This document shows positions 27,747-36,952 of a DNA stretch of 64,000 nt, piece after piece. Position 1 is the first letter of the stretch; every line of letters starts with the position of its first letter. This stretch comes from an uncultured Mucilaginibacter sp. (GTDB lineage: Bacteria > Bacteroidota > Bacteroidia > Sphingobacteriales > Sphingobacteriaceae). The notes beneath the pieces were generated by a model. It did no database searches. It saw only the letters and a program-made list of their open reading frames with translations, and was not told the origin of the DNA. The stretch spans positions 62,001 to 126,000 of the forward strand of contig CAITEP010000020.1 in assembly GCA_903891475.1 (NCBI GenBank). The letters run 5' to 3'. A program made the translations under genes and the position numbers.

Positions 27747-29291
27747 GTGAAGAAATACGATATCGCAATAATTGGTACAGGCATTGGTGGCAGTACCATA
27801 GCGGCACAATTAGCTAAAACTGGCAAAAGTATTTTGATTTTGGAACGGGGTGGTTTTATTCCGAAAGAGAAAGAAAATTGGGATCCATACCAAGTGATGG
27901 TAGCCGGTAAGTACCGCCCCAAGGAGGAATGGTTGGATGGTAGCGGAAAACCGTTTAAACCCTTTATTCATTACAATGTAGGGGGTAATAGCAAAGTTTA
28001 TGGCGCCGCCTTATTCCGCTTTCGCGAAACTGATTTTGAAGAAGTTAAACATTATGGTGGCATTTCGCCCGAGTGGCCGCTTAAATATGATGTTTATGAA
28101 AAATACTATACCCAAGCCGAGCATATTTATCATGTGCATGGTCAGCGTGGAATCGATCCTACCGAACCACCTACCAATAGTCAATATCCGCTGCCTCCGC
28201 TACCATACGAGCCGGAGATTGCCAATATAGTGAATAAGATGAAAGACATTGGTTTAAATCCTTTCCCGCTCCCTATGGGTTTCAAGTTCCCGCAAGATAG
28301 CGATAAGAACGAACCTCCGGTTATACTTGAAAACTTTGATGGCTATCCCGACCCAACCGATACCAAAGCCGATGGTTATAACAGTTCATTAAAACAAGTG
28401 CTAGGCTTGCCAAATGTAACGTTGGTTATCAATGCCTTTGTAAATAAATTAATTACAAACGAGCCTGGCGAAAAAATCACCCGAATAAAGGCGGACGTAA
28501 ATGGTGAAGAAGTATTATTTGAGGCGGATACTATTATTTTGGGCAGTGGCGCGGTAAACTCGGCAGCCTTGTTATTAAAAAGCGCTGGTTCAAAGCATCC
28601 AAATGGTTTAGCAAATTCAAGCGGACAGGTTGGGCGTAATTTAATGCTGCACCATAATGGTTGTTTAGTAGCATTTACCAAAATGAAGAACCATACCAAA
28701 TTTCAAAAAAGCTTTGGCTTAGCCGATTTTTATCACCATGCCGATGATAGCGAATTACCATTGGGCGAAATTCAACTAATGGGTAAAAACGACCCGGATA
28801 CCCTGCTATTTTTAGGCAAAGACCTGTTCCCGGGTAAAACTTATGAGGAATTAAAGGAAATGGCGATTGATTTTTGGCTTACCGCCGAGGATTTACCTTC
28901 GGCCGAAAACAGGGTAACGCTTACCGAAAATGGTCAAATACAGGTGTATTACCAACCAACCAATTTACCGGCCTATCAAAAATTGAAACAAAAATTGAAG
29001 GATACTTTTGTAAAACTTGGTTTAATTGATGATGATTTTAAAGACACCGTTTGGAACGGCTATGATTTGGATATCAGCGGTATGAGTCACCAAAACGGAA
29101 CCTTACGTTTTGGAGCCGACCCAAAGCAATCGGTACTCGATTTAAATTGCAAGGCGCACGATTTGGAAAATTTGTACGTGGTGGATGCGAGCTTTTTCCC
29201 TAGTTGCGGAGCGTTTAATCCCTCTTTAACCATTGCTGCTAACGCTTTACGGGTTGCCGACCATCTCATAAATAATGTACTCGTATCTTAA
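27747..29291 (+). CDS. GMC family oxidoreductase
   Basis: 514 residues starting at GTG 27747, required because the FAD-binding motif follows at once (IAIIGTGIGGSTIAAQLAKT). GGNSKVYGAALFRF is the second GMC region, and the C-terminal GMSHQNGTLRFG with DASFFPSCGAFNPSLTIAANALR holds the usual catalytic His/Asn area. These flavoenzymes oxidise alcohols and sugars. The enzyme resembles bacterial GMC dehydrogenases of sugars or of cholesterol-like substrates. No signal peptide or Tat motif is seen, and no cytochrome partner is adjacent, so the electron acceptor is unknown. Confidence 0.87.
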   Translation: MKKYDIAIIGTGIGGSTIAAQLAKTGKSILILERGGFIPKEKENWDPYQVMVAGKYRPKEEWLDGSGKPFKPFIHYNVGGNSKVYGAALFRFRETDFEEVKHYGGISPEWPLKYDVYEKYYTQAEHIYHVHGQRGIDPTEPPTNSQYPLPPLPYEPEIANIVNKMKDIGLNPFPLPMGFKFPQDSDKNEPPVILENFDGYPDPTDTKADGYNSSLKQVLGLPNVTLVINAFVNKLITNEPGEKITRIKADVNGEEVLFEADTIILGSGAVNSAALLLKSAGSKHPNGLANSSGQVGRNLMLHHNGCLVAFTKMKNHTKFQKSFGLADFYHHADDSELPLGEIQLMGKNDPDTLLFLGKDLFPGKTYEELKEMAIDFWLTAEDLPSAENRVTLTENGQIQVYYQPTNLPAYQKLKQKLKDTFVKLGLIDDDFKDTVWNGYDLDISGMSHQNGTLRFGADPKQSVLDLNCKAHDLENLYVVDASFFPSCGAFNPSLTIAANALRVADHLINNVLVS

Positions 29292-29310
29292 CTATTTTGA
29301 TGATTATTGA

Positions 29311-30987
29311 ATGAAACCCAATAAATTAAAGCTATACCTGATGGAAGCCTTTGGCTTGGCGATTTTTATGGCCTCCGCTTGCTTTTTTTCATCGCAGCTG
29401 GAAGGTATACATTCAAGTTGGCACCAGGCACTGTCAAACGGTACCTTAAGATTGGTGTTCATGGGCCTAGCTATGGGACTTACCGCCTTGCTCATATTTT
29501 ATTCGCCCTTAACCGCGCCTTCTGGCTCGCACATAAACCCTGCGGTTACAATCGCCTTTTTAAGGGTAAAACGCATTACCGGTATTGATGCCGTTTTTTA
29601 TATCCTGTTTCAATTAATTGGTGGCGTTTTAGCAGTTTACTTGATGGCTTGGCTTCTTAAAGATCAATTAACCCAACCGCCGGTAAATTATGTAGTAACC
29701 AGACCAGCCATGGGCGAATTACCTGCCATCATAACCGAATTAATTATAGGATTTGTGATGATGACCATGGTATTAAATATTTCATCAAACCCTCAATATT
29801 CAAGGTACACCCGGGTTATTGCCGCCGGCTTTGTGGTAATGTATGTAATACTGGCAGGACCGATATCGGGCTTTGGCATGAACCCGGCCCGAAGTTTGGC
29901 AAGTGCCATTCCATCCGGAATTTACGACAGTATTTGGATGTATATAGTAATTCCAATTTTAAGCATGTGGCTCGCTGCCGAATTGTTTATTTATCAAACC
30001 AAAACAAATTCAAACATGAAAAAACATTTTAAATACCATTGGGTATTGTGGCTGCCTTTCTTTTTTTTAGCAAACACGGCAAGCGCGCAGGTTTCAAAAG
30101 TGGAAGCGGTAGGCATAACGGTTCGCGATATGGAGACCTCTGTAAACTTTTTCCATAATGTACTCAGCTTTAATAAAACAAGTGATCAAACCCTGGATGA
30201 GCAGCACGCCCGAATTGTGCGGATGAAGCTTGGCGATGAGTTGATTGAATTAACCCAATTTATACCCTCCGATGGTAGAGCCATTCCGGCTGATATGCAA
30301 AGTAACGACCTTTATTTTCAACACATAGCCATTGTGGTGAGCGATATGGATAAAGCCTATGCGGTTTTAAGCAAATACATGGTTGGGCATATTAGTACGG
30401 TTCCGCAAACTATACCTATGTCAAACAAAGCGGCAGCCGGGGTAAAAGCCTTTTATTTTCACGACCCGGATAACCACGATTTGGAACTCATTTACTTCCC
30501 GAAAGGGAAAGGGCAACCAAAATGGCAGCAGCCCAATGGACAATTATTTTTAGGGATTGACCATACTGCCATAGGCATTACCAATACTGATAAAAGCATG
30601 AGCTTTTACCAAGATTTATTAGGCTTTGAACATAAGGGTGAAAGCTGGAACATGGGCATGGAACAAATTGATTTAAGCAATGTAAAAAGTGCCAGCTTAC
30701 ATATTACCGCATTGCGTGCAGTCGCCGGACCAGGCGTTGAATTTTTGCAGTATTTAAAACCTGGTCCGGGCAAACCATATCCGACTGATACAAAAACCAA
30801 GGATATTTGGTATTGGCAAGTTACCCTTGTTACCAATCAGCTGGATAACCTTTACCAAAAATTGAAGGCGGCTAATTTTCATTTTATAACAGATAACATC
30901 GTTCAGTTAAAATATAAGGATGAGCCTGCATTTAGGGCATTTGTAGTTCAAGATCCCGACGGACATGCCTTATTAATTAAAGACTAG
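29311..30987 (+). CDS. aquaporin / two-domain VOC protein fusion
   Basis: 558 residues in one uninterrupted frame. Residues 1-235 are a complete MIP-family channel with both pore loops (SGSHINPAVT and GFGMNPARS) and six membrane helices. Residue 236 is a Met that begins what looks like an independent exported protein: signal-peptide-like MKKHFKYHWVLWLPFFF followed by ANTASAQ, and then two VOC/glyoxalase-type domains (VEAVGITVRDMETSVNFFHN; LGIDHTAIGITNTDKSMSFY). Each of these parts is normally a gene of its own. Either a stop codon between them was lost, or the fusion holds a periplasmic VOC enzyme at the channel exit. Internal initiation at ATG 30016 is possible. Confidence 0.85.
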   Translation: MKPNKLKLYLMEAFGLAIFMASACFFSSQLEGIHSSWHQALSNGTLRLVFMGLAMGLTALLIFYSPLTAPSGSHINPAVTIAFLRVKRITGIDAVFYILFQLIGGVLAVYLMAWLLKDQLTQPPVNYVVTRPAMGELPAIITELIIGFVMMTMVLNISSNPQYSRYTRVIAAGFVVMYVILAGPISGFGMNPARSLASAIPSGIYDSIWMYIVIPILSMWLAAELFIYQTKTNSNMKKHFKYHWVLWLPFFFLANTASAQVSKVEAVGITVRDMETSVNFFHNVLSFNKTSDQTLDEQHARIVRMKLGDELIELTQFIPSDGRAIPADMQSNDLYFQHIAIVVSDMDKAYAVLSKYMVGHISTVPQTIPMSNKAAAGVKAFYFHDPDNHDLELIYFPKGKGQPKWQQPNGQLFLGIDHTAIGITNTDKSMSFYQDLLGFEHKGESWNMGMEQIDLSNVKSASLHITALRAVAGPGVEFLQYLKPGPGKPYPTDTKTKDIWYWQVTLVTNQLDNLYQKLKAANFHFITDNIVQLKYKDEPAFRAFVVQDPDGHALLIKD

Positions 30988-30991
30988 CAAA

Positions 30992-31726
30992 ATGTGTACA
31001 GTAAGTTTTGTAAAACGCAATGGTATAGCCATTTTGACCTCTAACCGTGATGAAAAAGTGTTGAGAGGTGGTGCATTGGCACCCAAGGTAGCTATTGTAA
31101 ATGGTAAAAAAATCATATTTCCGCGTGATGCTAAAGCGGGTGGAACCTGGTTTGCAGCCTCGGAAGATGGCAACGTTGCGGTGTTGTTAAATGGCGCGTT
31201 TCAGGATCACCTAAAAAAAGAAAATTACCGTAAAAGCAGGGGCTTAATCATGTTGGATATAATTGGAGCGGATGCTCCTCATCAGGAATTTGAAACGATC
31301 GATTTGGAAAATATTGAGCCATTTACCGTTATTTTAAACGCCGATCAAAAACTTTTTCAACTGGTTTGGGATGGAGATAAAAAAAACAGGACCGAACTCG
31401 ACACGAATATGGATTATATATGGTCGTCCGTTACCCTGTACAGTAGTGAAATAATTTACCAAAGGCAGCAATGGTTTAAACAATTTTTATTGAATAACCC
31501 TATACCAAATAAAAATGATTTGCGGAATTTTCATGCCAATACATCCAACGAGGATCAAGAAAATGGCTTAATTATAAACAGGGCCAACATATATAAAACA
31601 TTGAGCATCACACAGGCGGAGGTATTGGATACGCAAACCAATATTTATCATTCCGATTTGATGTTAAATCAATTTCACGTATCTTCCATTGCTCGCGGAG
31701 CGTCACTTACAACATTACATGAATAG
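30992..31726 (+). CDS. NRDE (TANGO2-like) family protein
   Basis: 244 residues. The opening MCTVSFVKRNGIAILTSNRD gives the family its name (NRDE motif), and the N-terminal Cys2 could become the catalytic nucleophile of an Ntn-hydrolase-type fold after Met removal. Human TANGO2 and bacterial relatives have been linked to heme mobilisation and lipid metabolism, but no reaction is settled. It begins 4 nt after the fusion gene and overlaps the ATP-grasp gene by 8 bp, so it is coupled on both sides. Confidence 0.85.
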   Translation: MCTVSFVKRNGIAILTSNRDEKVLRGGALAPKVAIVNGKKIIFPRDAKAGGTWFAASEDGNVAVLLNGAFQDHLKKENYRKSRGLIMLDIIGADAPHQEFETIDLENIEPFTVILNADQKLFQLVWDGDKKNRTELDTNMDYIWSSVTLYSSEIIYQRQQWFKQFLLNNPIPNKNDLRNFHANTSNEDQENGLIINRANIYKTLSITQAEVLDTQTNIYHSDLMLNQFHVSSIARGASLTTLHE

Positions 31727-32792
31727 CATTAAACTATTTTTTCATAAAGTTACGCATTGGGAATATTGGCCTTATGGTATAGTATATATACCCATCTATT
31801 TTATATGGTTGTATTATTCAATAAAGGCCAGATCCATATTCTTTTTTAATGCTTCCAATCCATCCATCAAAAATGGCGGCTTTGTTAATGAATCGAAAAA
31901 AGAGATTTACGACCTTATTCCGCAAAAGTTTATCCCTAAAACTTTATTCTTCAGAAACGATGCTAGGATTGACGATGTAATCAAAACCATCCAGAATAAT
32001 GGAATAAGTTATCCCTGTATTGCTAAACCTGATATCGGTCAAAAAGGTATCGCGGTAGCAATAATGAACAGCCCTGCCGATGTAATTAAATATGCCGCGA
32101 AGCTGGATATGGACTTTTTAATTCAGGAACTCATTACCTTTCAAAATGAGGTAGGGATTTTTTATTACCGGTATCCAACAGAAGCAAGCGGGCATATTTC
32201 GGGGATTGTATATAAGGAATTTTTAACCGTTACTGGCGATGGCTTTACATCTTTATTAGGCTTAATTGAAGCAAACCCTAGGGCGCTATTACAACTGCCA
32301 TCACTCCAATATATTTACGCGGATAAGTTGCAAACCATTCCCCAAAAGGGAGAACAGGTGAACTTGGTACCCATTGGCAACCATGCCCGTGGCACTAAAT
32401 TTATTGATGCCAGTAATTGGGTAACAGAAAAATTGACCAATGTGGTGGAAGGTATTTGCAGGGAAGTAAATGGATTTTATTATGGCCGTTTAGATATAAG
32501 ATATAATACCTTTGAGGAATTGGAGCAAGGGCTAAATTTTTCAGTAATTGAAATAAACGGCGCGGGCAGTGAGCCAACCCATATCTATGATCCTGCGCAT
32601 TCCATATTTTTCGCATGGAAAGAAATTGCCAGGCATTATAAAATATTATTAGGAATCAGTATGCAAAACCATAAAAACGGCGCGCCCTATTTATCCCTAA
32701 AACAAGGCATAGAAATGCTGGCTGAAAATTCAAGGTTGCTCAAAAAACTCAATCAATACAATACATCATATGGTACTAAAAAAAAAAATTAA
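31719..32792 (+). CDS. ATP-grasp domain protein
   Basis: 357 residues from ATG 31719 (ATGAATAG overlap with the NRDE stop). The start at 31689 lies deeper in the upstream gene and is less likely. A hydrophobic stretch (about 13-33) comes first, then ATP-grasp features: PCIAKPDIGQKGIAVAIM (Lys and glycine-rich loop), FLIQELITFQNEVGIFY, and the Mg-binding FSVIEINGAGSEPTHIYD near residue 270. This resembles D-Ala-D-Ala ligase and cyanophycin-synthetase-like ligases, but the substrate is unknown. The C-terminus ends in the A11 tract that matters for the next gene. Confidence 0.78.
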   Translation: MNSIKLFFHKVTHWEYWPYGIVYIPIYFIWLYYSIKARSIFFFNASNPSIKNGGFVNESKKEIYDLIPQKFIPKTLFFRNDARIDDVIKTIQNNGISYPCIAKPDIGQKGIAVAIMNSPADVIKYAAKLDMDFLIQELITFQNEVGIFYYRYPTEASGHISGIVYKEFLTVTGDGFTSLLGLIEANPRALLQLPSLQYIYADKLQTIPQKGEQVNLVPIGNHARGTKFIDASNWVTEKLTNVVEGICREVNGFYYGRLDIRYNTFEELEQGLNFSVIEINGAGSEPTHIYDPAHSIFFAWKEIARHYKILLGISMQNHKNGAPYLSLKQGIEMLAENSRLLKKLNQYNTSYGTKKKN

Positions 32793-33625
32793 AATGGGTG
32801 TTAATCGCATTAATACCCGCCTGGCTAATTTTTTCGCAATCGTGCATGCGAATGAGAATGTCGGATAAAAAGGCAAAGGCCGAGTTCAAGGAAAAAGGGG
32901 TAGATGTATCTTTTTGCGACTTAAAAGTAAACGGCATTAACCTCCATTATGTAAAAATTGGGAGTGATACCTTGCCTGTATTATTTTTTATCCACGGCTC
33001 GCCGGGTAGTTGGGATGGGTATAAGGCTTATGTTGCTGACCCTAATTTGCTGAAATATTTTAAAATCATAGCCATTGATCGCCCTGGATTTGGCTATAGT
33101 AACTTTGGTACCGCCTACCACCTCGACGAAAACGCGCGCTTGATATACAAAATAGTTGAACACGAAAATAAGGGTAAACCGATTCATTTAATTGGTCATA
33201 GCTTAGGCGGACCGATTGTGGTAAAGCTGGCACAAGATCATCCGGAGGCCTATGCATCGCTTACCATTTTGGCAGGATCAATTTCGCCATACGAGGAACC
33301 CAAGGAAAAATGGCGTTCCATATTTGTACATAACCCTTTACAATACCTAATACCCGGAGCCCTTCGTACCTGTAATACCGAGATTTACTATTATAAAAAG
33401 GATTTATTTATGATGGATACCGCCTACAGCAAGCTAAAAATGCCGGTAACTTTTATTCATGGCGATAAGGATCCGCTTGTTACCGTTAAGAATGTGGATT
33501 ATGGGAAAGCTAAGTTTACCAATAGCAAAAACTTACAGGTCATCATCATTCCGGGTGCCAATCATTTCATCCCCTGGGAGCATTTTGATATTATTGAAAA
33601 ACATTTATTAACGCTTAAAAATTAA
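32770..33625 (+). CDS. alpha/beta hydrolase lipoprotein; N-terminus split by an A11 tract
   Basis: The main frame can start only at GTG 32798 (275 aa) or later. It has HGSPGSWDGY, the nucleophile motif GHSLGG (Ser135 of the GTG form) and a C-terminal GANHFIPWEH with the catalytic His. Directly upstream, ATG 32770 opens a different frame (MVLKKK...). If the run of eleven A (32778-32788) had ten, the two frames would join and give MVLKKKLKWVLIALIPAWL plus IFSQSC, a full lipoprotein signal. So the natural start is probably 32770 with slippage or a length-variable tract. Coordinates here cover both parts. Confidence 0.75.
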
Positions 33626-33631
33626 AGTACG

Positions 33632-33811
33632 ATGTTGATCATCCATATTTTTTATGCTTATCTGGTTATTGGATTCCTGTTTGCTATTTGGTTTACATTT
33701 TTAAAGAAAAACCATTCGGCAGAAAAGGACCCTATCGGATTCAAATTAATCATCATTCCGGGTTGTTTAATCCTTTGGCCAATTGTTATCATTAAAACTT
33801 ACGTATCATGA
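33632..33811 (+). CDS. small two-helix membrane protein (59 aa)
   Basis: 59 residues with hydrophobic helices at about 2-23 and 38-54 separated by a charged loop (KKNHSAEKD). It starts 6 nt after the hydrolase gene, and its TGA overlaps the ATG of the next small gene (ATGA). No family is recognised. Conserved spacing and coupling argue that it is real, perhaps a subunit of the ferric-reductase-like protein downstream. Confidence 0.65.
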   Translation: MLIIHIFYAYLVIGFLFAIWFTFLKKNHSAEKDPIGFKLIIIPGCLILWPIVIIKTYVS

Positions 33812-33918
33812 TTGCCACCTACCGAAAAAGACATCTTTTTATTTGGCTTTTTATAGCCATCATAATTACCGCATTGTGTATTATTGCTTATAACAGTATC
33901 CCCTATTTTCCCCAATAA
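33808..33918 (+). CDS. small single-helix membrane protein (36 aa)
   Basis: 36 residues: a basic N-terminus (YRKRH) and then a single membrane helix (FIWLFIAIIITALCIIAY). It overlaps the previous small gene by ATGA and ends 7 nt before the Rieske-fusion gene. Single-helix proteins of this size are common accessory subunits of membrane redox complexes. Such a role here is inferred from position. Confidence 0.6.
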   Translation: MIATYRKRHLFIWLFIAIIITALCIIAYNSIPYFPQ

Positions 33919-33925
33919 TTAACAG

Positions 33926-35761
33926 ATGAGTACCTCCTACGTTGCAGTTTCATGGAATAAATTCAAAAAAAAATACGATACCATCCTATGGCTATCCATT
34001 GCCGTGTATTTGATAGTTTTCTTTCTGCTGAATATTATTCTATTCCCACAATTACTACCGGTTACCATCATTATTAGGGCTTGCGGCACCTTGGCTATTA
34101 TTTTATTGCATGTCATATTAATCATTGGTCCGCTTTGCCGTATACAGCCCGGGTTTTTACCCTTATTGTATAACCGCAGGCATTTAGGGGTAACCATGTT
34201 TTTTATTGCCTCCATTCACGCGGTATTAAGCTTGCTGTGGTTTCACTCATCAGGCATTTTGCATCCCCTTATTTCCTTGTTTGCGGGTAATACCCATTAC
34301 AACTCATTGAGGTTTTTCCCCTTTCAAACGCTGGGTTTTGGAGCTTATATCATTTTAATAATCATGGCTTTTACCAGTCATGACTTTTGGTTGAATTTGC
34401 TGAGTCCGCGCGTATGGAAAGGCATACATATGTTGGTTTATTTAGCCTATTCATTGCTGATTATGCATGTGGTATTGGGTGTGATACAGTTGGAGAACAG
34501 TCCGCTTATATTTTTGATGCTCCTGGCCGGATTAATCATCGTCGCGAGCTTGCATATTTGGGCCGGATTTAAAGAATGGCAATTCGACACCAAAACAAAT
34601 ACATTTGATACTGATGACTGGGTTTATGTTTGCGATATTGCCGATATTCCCGAAAACCGGGCAAAAATGGCCGTCATAAATAAGGAGCGGGTAGCGGTTT
34701 TTAAATACGGTAATAAATTGAGCGCGGTACACAATGTATGCAAACACCAAAATGGCCCCTTAGGCGAGGGCAAGGTGGTGGATGGCTGCATTACTTGCCC
34801 TTGGCACGGCTATCAATACCTACCCCACAATGGTTGCGCCCCTGCTCCCTTTACCGAGCAATTGGCTACCTACCATTTAAAACTTGTGGGCCAAGCCATC
34901 TACATCAACCCTATCGCCCAACCGGAAGGCACGGCCATTGATCCGATTATCATAACCGAGGATAAGACCCTACCATCCTCCAATTTTTTTATAGGCTGGG
35001 GAGCCGAAAATCCGGCATCCATACTAAAATTAAACAAGAACATCGCCTTGGGTTTTTTGGGTGTAGCCTTATTAATAGCTTCGGGGTTTATCGTCAACCA
35101 AAAACATATTGCCAATGGGACATTTGATTATGATAATTTGAAAACAGTGGAAGGTCAATTAATCAGGTACCCCTTCCCCGCTATCAGGGTTTTGGTTGGG
35201 AATGATAAAACTGGTCGACCGCTTGTAAATACCTATCCTTTGGTAAACGATTCAAAGTTTGGTGCCGATGGTTTGGTTGATTCGGTACGGAAACTATATA
35301 ACACCAACCAATTTATCACCCAAATAAAAGGAGCCATCATAAAGCGCGATGGTACCACAGCCATGGAACTGAGCAATGGCTTTCAGTCGATAAAAATATT
35401 GAGCAAGCCCAATCATTTACCTATGGCTAAATTAGAGGCGGTGGCTGATACAACTATGCTGGGCGAAATTATCGACCCTAAATGCTACCTCGGCGCCATG
35501 AACCCCGGCGAAGGGAAGCCACACCGCGCTTGCGCTATTTTATGTATCAGGGGCGGCATTATGCCCATGCTAACCTTTAAAGGGAAAACCGGACAGCAAC
35601 AATACGCCGTACTGCAAGGTGAAAAAGGGGAGGCCATTAACGAGCATATAACCAAGTTTGTGGCCGAGCCGGTTAGCGTGAGCGGTAAATTATTTAAGTT
35701 CGATAATTGGTATGTTTTTTATGCCAACCCCAATACCGGCATTAAACCCTTATTCAAATAA
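33926..35761 (+). CDS. ferric-reductase-like membrane domain fused to Rieske and C-terminal Cys-rich domain
   Basis: 611 residues in three parts. Residues about 18-215 carry six membrane helices with His residues in helices (SIHAVLS, GIHMLVYLAY, IMHVVLG) as in heme-binding ferric-reductase-like domains. Residues about 232-330 hold a Rieske domain with CKHQNGPLG and CITCPWHGYQ, the Cys-His pairs for a 2Fe-2S centre. After another helix (about 373-393) the C-terminal 200 residues contain DPKCYLGAMNPGEGKPHRAC and AILCIRGG, a Cys-rich motif I cannot assign. No flavin or NAD domain is present, so electrons probably pass between heme and the Fe-S centre across the inner membrane. Confidence 0.82.
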   Translation: MSTSYVAVSWNKFKKKYDTILWLSIAVYLIVFFLLNIILFPQLLPVTIIIRACGTLAIILLHVILIIGPLCRIQPGFLPLLYNRRHLGVTMFFIASIHAVLSLLWFHSSGILHPLISLFAGNTHYNSLRFFPFQTLGFGAYIILIIMAFTSHDFWLNLLSPRVWKGIHMLVYLAYSLLIMHVVLGVIQLENSPLIFLMLLAGLIIVASLHIWAGFKEWQFDTKTNTFDTDDWVYVCDIADIPENRAKMAVINKERVAVFKYGNKLSAVHNVCKHQNGPLGEGKVVDGCITCPWHGYQYLPHNGCAPAPFTEQLATYHLKLVGQAIYINPIAQPEGTAIDPIIITEDKTLPSSNFFIGWGAENPASILKLNKNIALGFLGVALLIASGFIVNQKHIANGTFDYDNLKTVEGQLIRYPFPAIRVLVGNDKTGRPLVNTYPLVNDSKFGADGLVDSVRKLYNTNQFITQIKGAIIKRDGTTAMELSNGFQSIKILSKPNHLPMAKLEAVADTTMLGEIIDPKCYLGAMNPGEGKPHRACAILCIRGGIMPMLTFKGKTGQQQYAVLQGEKGEAINEHITKFVAEPVSVSGKLFKFDNWYVFYANPNTGIKPLFK

Positions 35762-35774
35762 CATCAATAAGCGC

Positions 35775-36446
35775 ATGAGCATAGCTAAACATTTTCGGCT
35801 TTTCTTTGTGGTTTTTGGCATCAGCTTTATAGGCTCCGTACCCATAGGTACCTTAAACGCCAGCATCGCAAACTACGCCCTTCAAAATAAGTTTATGGAT
35901 GCCTTTGAGTTTGGTTTGGCGGCCATTTTGGTAGAGGTAGTGCTGGTACGCGTTGCATTAATAGTGGTCGATAAGCTCTTTCTGCTCAAAAAACTGTTTA
36001 AAGTATTAAGCGCCATCATGTGTTTGGCCATTTTACTATTGTCCTTTAAAAGTTTGGAGGCTGCCTTCCATATGCGAAACTTTCAGGATACTTTGCCTTT
36101 TGTAAGCATGCACCCCTTTTACTCGGGCTTGGCGCTTAGTATGCTTAATCCGCTGCATTTGCCCTTTTGGCTTGGCTGGACGGCCGTTTTAAAAACCCGA
36201 AATATATTGATCCATAACGCTATGGCCTATAATGTGTATATCTTGGGCATTGGTATAGGTTCGGCCTCGGCATTTATTTTATACGGCTTTGCAGGTAACT
36301 TTTTAATGAATGTGCTCAAGGCCCAACATAATCTGATTAATTGGCTATTGGGCTGCACCTTGCTGTTTACAGGTTTGGTACAGTTGTATAAAATTATTAC
36401 CAATGAATTTAAACGAAAAGAAAGTGCAACAGGAACCAATAATTAA
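35775..36446 (+). CDS. LysE/RhtB-type transporter
   Basis: 223 residues from ATG 35775. An ATG at 35712 lies inside the upstream gene and is rejected. About six hydrophobic helices are visible. The opening GISFIGSVPIGTLNASIANY and the internal ALSMLNPLHLPFWLGWT match the LysE superfamily of amino-acid and small-solute exporters, where the NP motif lies in helix 4. The substrate is unknown. It lies 13 nt after the Rieske-fusion gene. Confidence 0.75.
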   Translation: MSIAKHFRLFFVVFGISFIGSVPIGTLNASIANYALQNKFMDAFEFGLAAILVEVVLVRVALIVVDKLFLLKKLFKVLSAIMCLAILLLSFKSLEAAFHMRNFQDTLPFVSMHPFYSGLALSMLNPLHLPFWLGWTAVLKTRNILIHNAMAYNVYILGIGIGSASAFILYGFAGNFLMNVLKAQHNLINWLLGCTLLFTGLVQLYKIITNEFKRKESATGTNN

Positions 36447-36479
36447 TTTAAATTTGATCATTATAAATATCCTCATAAC

Positions 36480-36941
36480 ATGAACACGAAATCTGCCTCT
36501 GTAGTTAAATATAAATGGAACATAGCCGGTATAATGGCTTTTTTATTAATCACTTTATTTAGTTGTAACTCCAGCTTTACGCCTGTTTTAAACTCGGCGC
36601 AAGGGGTAAAGTTTAAGGTGAGTGCCTTAAGCAATGCCCTAGCTACCGCGAAAAGCCAAAACAAGCCCTTATTTGTTTTTTTACATGCAACCTGGTGCCC
36701 TACCTGTAAACAGATGGAAAACGAGGTATTGAATAAAAAGGAGGTGGGCGATAAGTTTAACCAAAGCTTTGTAAATGTAGCGATAGACTATGACAGCGCC
36801 GAAGGTAAAAACCTGGATAAACTATATAAGATACATGCCACACCAACCCTGCTGTTTTTTGACGCGAAGGGTAATATCATCAAACGAATTGATGGGGGAG
36901 TATCCGGTGCCGATTTGTTGGGCGTAGCCGCTACCCTGTAG
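36480..36941 (+). CDS. thioredoxin-family lipoprotein
   Basis: 153 residues. A hydrophobic signal ending LFSC gives a lipid-modified Cys29. The thioredoxin domain has active site HATWCPTCKQ (Cys73, Cys76), the cis-Pro motif HATPTLLFF and a C-terminal DGGVSGADLL. It resembles thioredoxin-like 'DsbD-gamma/Thioredoxin_7' proteins acting in the periplasm. It is the last gene of the long plus-strand cluster and is convergent with the DUF4174 gene (11 bp between stops). Confidence 0.87.
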   Translation: MNTKSASVVKYKWNIAGIMAFLLITLFSCNSSFTPVLNSAQGVKFKVSALSNALATAKSQNKPLFVFLHATWCPTCKQMENEVLNKKEVGDKFNQSFVNVAIDYDSAEGKNLDKLYKIHATPTLLFFDAKGNIIKRIDGGVSGADLLGVAATL

Positions 36942-36952
36942 TTCTTAATTTG

